A stretch of DNA of 64,000 nucleotides from JACVRW01 sp963811055. GTDB taxonomy: Bacteria > Actinomycetota > Thermoleophilia > Solirubrobacterales > Thermoleophilaceae. This document shows, in pieces, positions 60,944 through 64,000 of this stretch. The notes under the pieces are model-generated. The model had not been told where the DNA came from. It saw only the letters and a list, made by a program, of their open reading frames with translations, and made no database searches. The stretch is taken from assembly GCA_963811055.1 (NCBI GenBank), contig CAWEPQ010000020.1:124001-188000 (forward strand). Reading direction: 5' to 3'. The stretch's first letter is position 1, and each line of letters opens with the position of its first letter. A program made the position numbers and the translations under genes.

Positions 60944-61975
60944 CTAGCCGAAGAAGGCTGCTGCTACTTCGTACTCGTGCGGCGGCACGGTCCGTAGCTC
61001 CGCAACGGCCTCGGTGAGCGGGATCAGCTCGACGTTGGTTCCGCGCAGCGCGGCCATGGTGCCCCAGCGGCGCTCGTCCGCGCCGTCGATGGCGGTCACG
61101 CCCAGGCGCGTGGCGAGCACGCGGTCGAAGGCGGTGGGGGTGCCGCCGCGCTGGACGTGTCCGAGCACGGTGGCCCGGGTCTCGTAACCGGTGCGGCCCT
61201 CGATCTCCGCTTCGAGGCGCTGCCCGATCCCGCCGAGGCGGGCGTGACCGAACTCGTCCTCGCCCGCGCTCATCACCTCCATGGTTCCCTCGAGCGGCAC
61301 CGCGCCCTCGGCCACCACGACGATCGAGAAGAAGCGCCCTCGTGAGTGCCGGCTGCTGATCAGGCGGCAGACCTCCTCGATGTCGAAGGGGCGCTCGGGG
61401 ATCAGGATCACGTCGGCTCCGCCCGCGATCCCGGAGTGGAGCGCGATCCAGCCCGCGTGCCGGCCCATCACCTCCACCACCATCACCCGGTTGTGGCTCT
61501 CGGCGGTGGTGTGGAGCCGGTCGATGGCCTCGGTGGCCACCTGCACGGCGGTGTCGAACCCGAACGTCATGTCGGTGCCGCCGAGGTCGTTGTCGATCGT
61601 CTTGGGCACGCCGATGACCGGCAGCTCGTGCTCGGCATGGAGCTTGGCGGCGGCTCCGAGCGTGTCCTCCCCGCCGATGGCGATCAGGCCTTCGAGGTCG
61701 AGCGCGCGCATGGTCTCGCGGATCAGCTCCGGCCCCCCCTCGCGCGCGAGGGGGTTGGTGCGGGAGGTGCCCAGGATGGTGCCCCCGCGCGGCAGGATGC
61801 CGCGGGTGGACTCCACCGTGAGCTCCTCGGAGGCATTGTCGAGCGGGCCGCGCCAGCCGTCGCGGAATCCCACGATCTCGTGCCCGTAGCGGTCGATGCC
61901 CTTGCGGACGATCGCGCGGATCACCGCGTTGAGACCGGGACAGTCGCCGCCTCCGGTGAGCACACCCACACGCAC
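60944..61975 (-). CDS. pfkA: 6-phosphofructokinase, mixed-substrate family, predicted PPi-dependent
   Basis: 343 residues: VGVLTGGGDCPGLNAVIRAI, LIAIGGEDTLGAA, VPKTIDNDLGGTDMTFGFDTA, MVVEVMGRHAGWIAL, and the C-terminal LGHVQRGGTPTAFDRVLATRLG. In E. coli numbering, Asp at 104 (GGEDT) and Lys at 124 (PKTIDND) are the residues linked to PPi use rather than ATP. GTG 61975 (MRVGVLTGG) is chosen over GTG 61984 because minus-strand TAACGT (61988-61983) ends 7 nt upstream. It is divergent from the first LivK-like gene. Confidence 0.9.
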   Translation of the reverse strand: MRVGVLTGGGDCPGLNAVIRAIVRKGIDRYGHEIVGFRDGWRGPLDNASEELTVESTRGILPRGGTILGTSRTNPLAREGGPELIRETMRALDLEGLIAIGGEDTLGAAAKLHAEHELPVIGVPKTIDNDLGGTDMTFGFDTAVQVATEAIDRLHTTAESHNRVMVVEVMGRHAGWIALHSGIAGGADVILIPERPFDIEEVCRLISSRHSRGRFFSIVVVAEGAVPLEGTMEVMSAGEDEFGHARLGGIGQRLEAEIEGRTGYETRATVLGHVQRGGTPTAFDRVLATRLGVTAIDGADERRWGTMAALRGTNVELIPLTEAVAELRTVPPHEYEVAAAFFG

Positions 61976-61982
61976 CGTCCGC

Positions 61983-61988
61983 ACGTTA
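61983..61988 (-). promoter_or_regulatory. -10 element TAACGT, leaderless phosphofructokinase
   Basis: On the minus strand TAACGT ends 7 nt before the GTG at 61975. Confidence 0.45.
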
Positions 61989-62034
61989 GCCAAGCGCTCG
62001 CGTGAGCGGCCTGCCGCGTTTGGGCTTGGCCCAA

Positions 62035-62055
62035 GCAGCCGGCTCGGCCGGCTGC
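62035..62055 (-). repeat. Palindrome copy B, between divergent pfkA and livK-like gene
   Basis: An 8-bp stem GCAGCCGG/CCGGCTGC with the 5-nt loop matches copies A and C. On the minus strand it is preceded by TGC and followed by TTGGGCCAAGCCC. It lies upstream of both divergent genes, so it cannot simply be a terminator for either. It overlaps the -35 position of the livK-like promoter. Confidence 0.55.
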
Positions 62056-62066
62056 GCAGGTTTGGA

Positions 62067-62072
62067 TACCGT
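62067..62072 (+). promoter_or_regulatory. -10 element TACCGT, leaderless livK-like gene 1
   Basis: TACCGT ends 7 nt before the GTG at 62080 and overlaps the alternative GTG at 62071. This favours 62080 as the start. Confidence 0.45.
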
Positions 62073-62079
62073 GCGGGCC

Positions 62080-63306
62080 GTGCTCGGGAGGGCAACAGCA
62101 GTGGGCTGCGCGGCCCTGCTCGCGTTCGGTCTCGGGGGCTGTCTCGGCGACGACGGCGATGACGGTGACGACGTCCCGAAGGCTCCCCAGGGCGTGCTCA
62201 CCGTCTACATGAGCCTGCCCGCGCGCGGCCTGTCGGCGGACGAGGCCGCCGCCGTGGAGGGGGGCGCGCGCCTGGCGTTCCGGCAGGCGCGGGGCAAGGC
62301 CGGCGCGCACACGGTGCGGCTGGTGCGCCTGGACTCGACCAGGACAACCGGGAAGCCGTGGGATCCGGGCCAGGTGCAGGCGAACGCCGAGCGCGCCAGC
62401 GACGATCCCAGCGCGGTGGCCTATATCGGCGAGCTGGGGCTGGGCGGGTCGGCGATATCGGTCCCGGTGACCAATGACGCCGGGCTCCTTCAGGTCTCTC
62501 CGTTCGACTCGCTCACGAGCCTCACCCGGGCGCCGCCCGGGCTGGCCGGCCGTGGCGCCCCTGAGCGCTACTACCCGACCGGGCGCCGGACCTTCCTGCG
62601 CCTGACGCCGAACGACCTGCGCGAGGTGGACCTGCTCACCGGCCGCCTCGGCACCCTGGGCGCGCGCCGGGTGGCGCTCGTGGCGGGGGAGGGCGTGTAC
62701 GCGGAGGAGCTGGTGAGCCAGCTGGCCGCCCGGCTGCGCCGGGCCGGGCACACGCTCGTCCCGATCGACACCCTGACCGACGATCCGGGGTCGACACGCG
62801 CGCGGGTGACCCAGATCGTGGAGGAGCGGCCCGACGCGATCGTGTACGCCGGCCTGGGGGATCGGCCCGCCGAGCGCCTGCTCGCGGGGCTGGCCACGGC
62901 CCTGCCGGACACGCCGGTGCTCGCGGGGAGCGGAGTGCTCGACCGCGCGCCGCTGCGCTTCGGCCCCGCGCCGGCGCGTGTGGAGGCGTACAGCCCGCTG
63001 GCGCCGGCGGCGAGCTACGGCCCCAGGGCCCAGCGCCTGCTGGAGGCCGTACAGCGCCGCTCGGGACCCGCGGCGGCCCGCCCCGAGGCGCTGTACGGAT
63101 ATGAGGCCGCTCGGCTGGTGCTCGACGCGGTCGCAGCTGGCGGCAGCCGGCGAGGTGCGGTGGTGGCGGCGGCGCTCCGGCCGCGTGCCCGGCGCTCCCC
63201 CGTGGGGCGCTACGAGATCAACCGCTCGGGCGACGTGACCGGGCCGCCGCTGGTGCTCTACAGGCTCGAAAACGGTGTCTTCCAGCCTCTTTTAGGGTCC
63301 GGTTGA
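62080..63306 (+). CDS. LivK-like branched-chain amino acid/amide ABC transporter substrate-binding lipoprotein (1)
   Basis: 408 residues from GTG 62080. The lipoprotein signal is RATAVGCAALLAFGLGGC (lipobox LGGC), followed by an Asp/Gly linker. The periplasmic-binding type I fold shows LTVYMSLPARGLSADEAAAVEGGARLAF, VAYIGELGLGGSAISVPVTNDAGLLQVSP, RTFLRLTPNDLREVDLLTGRLGTLGARRVALVAGEGVYAEELVSQL, and EALYGYEAARLVLDAVAAGG. A second, very similar gene follows. The ligand is unknown. Divergent from pfkA. Confidence 0.87.
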   Translation: MLGRATAVGCAALLAFGLGGCLGDDGDDGDDVPKAPQGVLTVYMSLPARGLSADEAAAVEGGARLAFRQARGKAGAHTVRLVRLDSTRTTGKPWDPGQVQANAERASDDPSAVAYIGELGLGGSAISVPVTNDAGLLQVSPFDSLTSLTRAPPGLAGRGAPERYYPTGRRTFLRLTPNDLREVDLLTGRLGTLGARRVALVAGEGVYAEELVSQLAARLRRAGHTLVPIDTLTDDPGSTRARVTQIVEERPDAIVYAGLGDRPAERLLAGLATALPDTPVLAGSGVLDRAPLRFGPAPARVEAYSPLAPAASYGPRAQRLLEAVQRRSGPAAARPEALYGYEAARLVLDAVAAGGSRRGAVVAAALRPRARRSPVGRYEINRSGDVTGPPLVLYRLENGVFQPLLGSG

Positions 63307-63342
63307 GATGCGTTAAGCGCACGTAGAGGTTCTCCTTGTGCA

Positions 63343-63371
63343 TTGAGAGGCTCCGGAGTGGCGTCTAGGAT
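63343..63371 (+). promoter_or_regulatory. Canonical promoter TTGAGA-N17-TAGGAT
   Basis: TTGAGA (63343-63348) and TAGGAT (63366-63371) are separated by exactly 17 nt, upstream of the second livK-like gene. It is the only place in the window where I see a good -35 at ideal spacing. A leader of about 35 nt with AGGAGG follows. Confidence 0.7.
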
Positions 63372-63412
63372 CCGGCGCCAGTAGTAGGAGTCATCCACTA
63401 GGAGGGAACATC

Positions 63413-64000
63413 TTGCGAGGACGTTGGCTGGCAGTTTTGACCTGCCTGCTCGGCGCGTTCGCCCTGGGCGTAGCAGCCTGTGGCAGCGACGACGACGAAG
63501 GCGATGGTGGCGGCGGAGCAGCAGTTTCCGGCGACACACTGACGATCTATTCGAGCCTGCCGCTGCAGGGCACGTCGAAGGGTCAGTCAGAAGCCGTGAT
63601 CAGCGGCGAGCGCCTGGCGCTCGAGGAGGCCGGCGGAAAGGTCGGCAAGTTCAAGATCAACTACGTGTCGCTGGACGACTCGACCGCGCAGAACCCCGGA
63701 ACCGCCGACGAGGCGCAGACCGGGCAGAACGCACGGAAGGCCGTCCAGGACAAGACGACGATCTTCTACCTCGGCGAGTTCAACTCGGGCGGCACGAAGG
63801 TCTCCCTGCCGATCCTGAACAAGGCGGGCATCCCGCAGATCTCCCCGTCGAACACCGCCGTCGGTCTGACCACGGATGAGCCCGGCGCCGACACGAAGGC
63901 CGGCGAGCCGGACATCTATTACCCGACCGGCAAGCGCAACTACGCCCGCATCGTGCCCAAGGACACGATCCAGGGTGCCGCGCTTGCAACCATCATGAAG
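63413..64000 (+). CDS. LivK-like ABC transporter substrate-binding lipoprotein (2), cut by the window end
   Basis: The first 196 codons are visible, starting at TTG 63413 with AGGAGG (63400-63405) 7 nt upstream. The lipoprotein signal is GRWLAVLTCLLGAFALGVAAC, then an Asp/Gly linker. LTIYSSLPLQGTSKGQSEAVISGERLALEEAGGKVG, FYLGEFNSGGTKVSLPILNKAGIPQISPSNTAVGLT and YYPTGKRNYARIVPKD match the preceding gene block for block, so the two are paralogues. Probably branched-chain amino acid or amide binding. The permease and ATPase genes would lie beyond the window. Confidence 0.9.
   Translation, partial: MRGRWLAVLTCLLGAFALGVAACGSDDDEGDGGGGAAVSGDTLTIYSSLPLQGTSKGQSEAVISGERLALEEAGGKVGKFKINYVSLDDSTAQNPGTADEAQTGQNARKAVQDKTTIFYLGEFNSGGTKVSLPILNKAGIPQISPSNTAVGLTTDEPGADTKAGEPDIYYPTGKRNYARIVPKDTIQGAALATIMK

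Overview
The window is dense, high-GC (roughly 70 % by eye) chromosomal DNA. It has GTG, TTG and even CTG starts, 4-nt stop/start overlaps, an Rne-rplU-rpmA-obg-proB-proA-nadD-rsfS order and actinobacterial-type protein families. I infer an actinomycete-phylum bacterium, most likely of the Thermoleophilia/Solirubrobacterales type; this is an inference from gene order and protein style, not a database match. It is mostly core chromosome. I see no prophage, CRISPR array or complete insertion sequence.

Layout. 1-9722: the Rne/Rng tail, an EamA transporter, ribosomal proteins L21 and L27, a CMD-family protein, an SDR, Obg, a lipoprotein, ProB, a MATE pump, ProA, NadD and RsfS. 9723-10316: a scar at tRNA-Ala(GGC), with a truncated PD-(D/E)XK endonuclease on one side and a minimal Phd-like antitoxin on the other. 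10366-13000: a GEMM-I c-di-GMP riboswitch, a secreted protein, and a membrane GGDEF/HD-GYP enzyme. 13000-25400: LtrA, a molybdate system (HTH-TOBE regulator, modABC), an alpha/beta hydrolase, LeuS, a LOG-like protein, an arginine/lysine decarboxylase-type enzyme, a carbamoylase-type amidase, an amidinohydrolase and acylphosphatase. 25500-29500: comEA, comEC, holA. 29476-32841 (minus strand): aldehyde dehydrogenase, Tat-exported phosphoesterase, rpsT. 32904-47361: murJ, a ferritin-like protein, an AlkZ-like winged-helix protein, lepA, a sigma-70 factor, a two-gene hydratase, hrcA-dnaJ-prmA, an FMN alpha-hydroxy-acid oxidase, yqeY, phoH-ybeY-era and a GNAT. 47370-60105: hisIE and trpEGDC, then a MoxR-DUF58-transglutaminase-HtrA envelope block, then trpFBA. 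60157-64000: a SnoaL-like protein, a broken small membrane protein, phosphofructokinase on the minus strand, and two tandem LivK-like binding proteins, the second cut by the window end.

How it works together. The most system-like locus is the c-di-GMP riboswitch leading into a secreted beta-rich protein and a c-di-GMP-making/degrading enzyme that lacks a visible RxxD inhibitory site. This would close a feedback loop at the RNA level. Across the window about twenty genes show a TANNNT -10 hexamer 6-9 (sometimes 11-12) nt before the start codon and no Shine-Dalgarno, which predicts widespread leaderless transcription. The riboswitch operon, htrA and the second LivK instead have clear Shine-Dalgarno leaders. 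Genes inside operons are coupled by NTGA overlaps.

Oddities. Three genes (trpE, the transglutaminase, a small membrane protein) each need one base removed to restore the expected protein. This suggests either sequencing/assembly indels or decay. A small family of 21-nt palindromes with compensatory stem changes occurs at three intergenic sites. A 106-nt inverted repeat lies between acylphosphatase and comEA.
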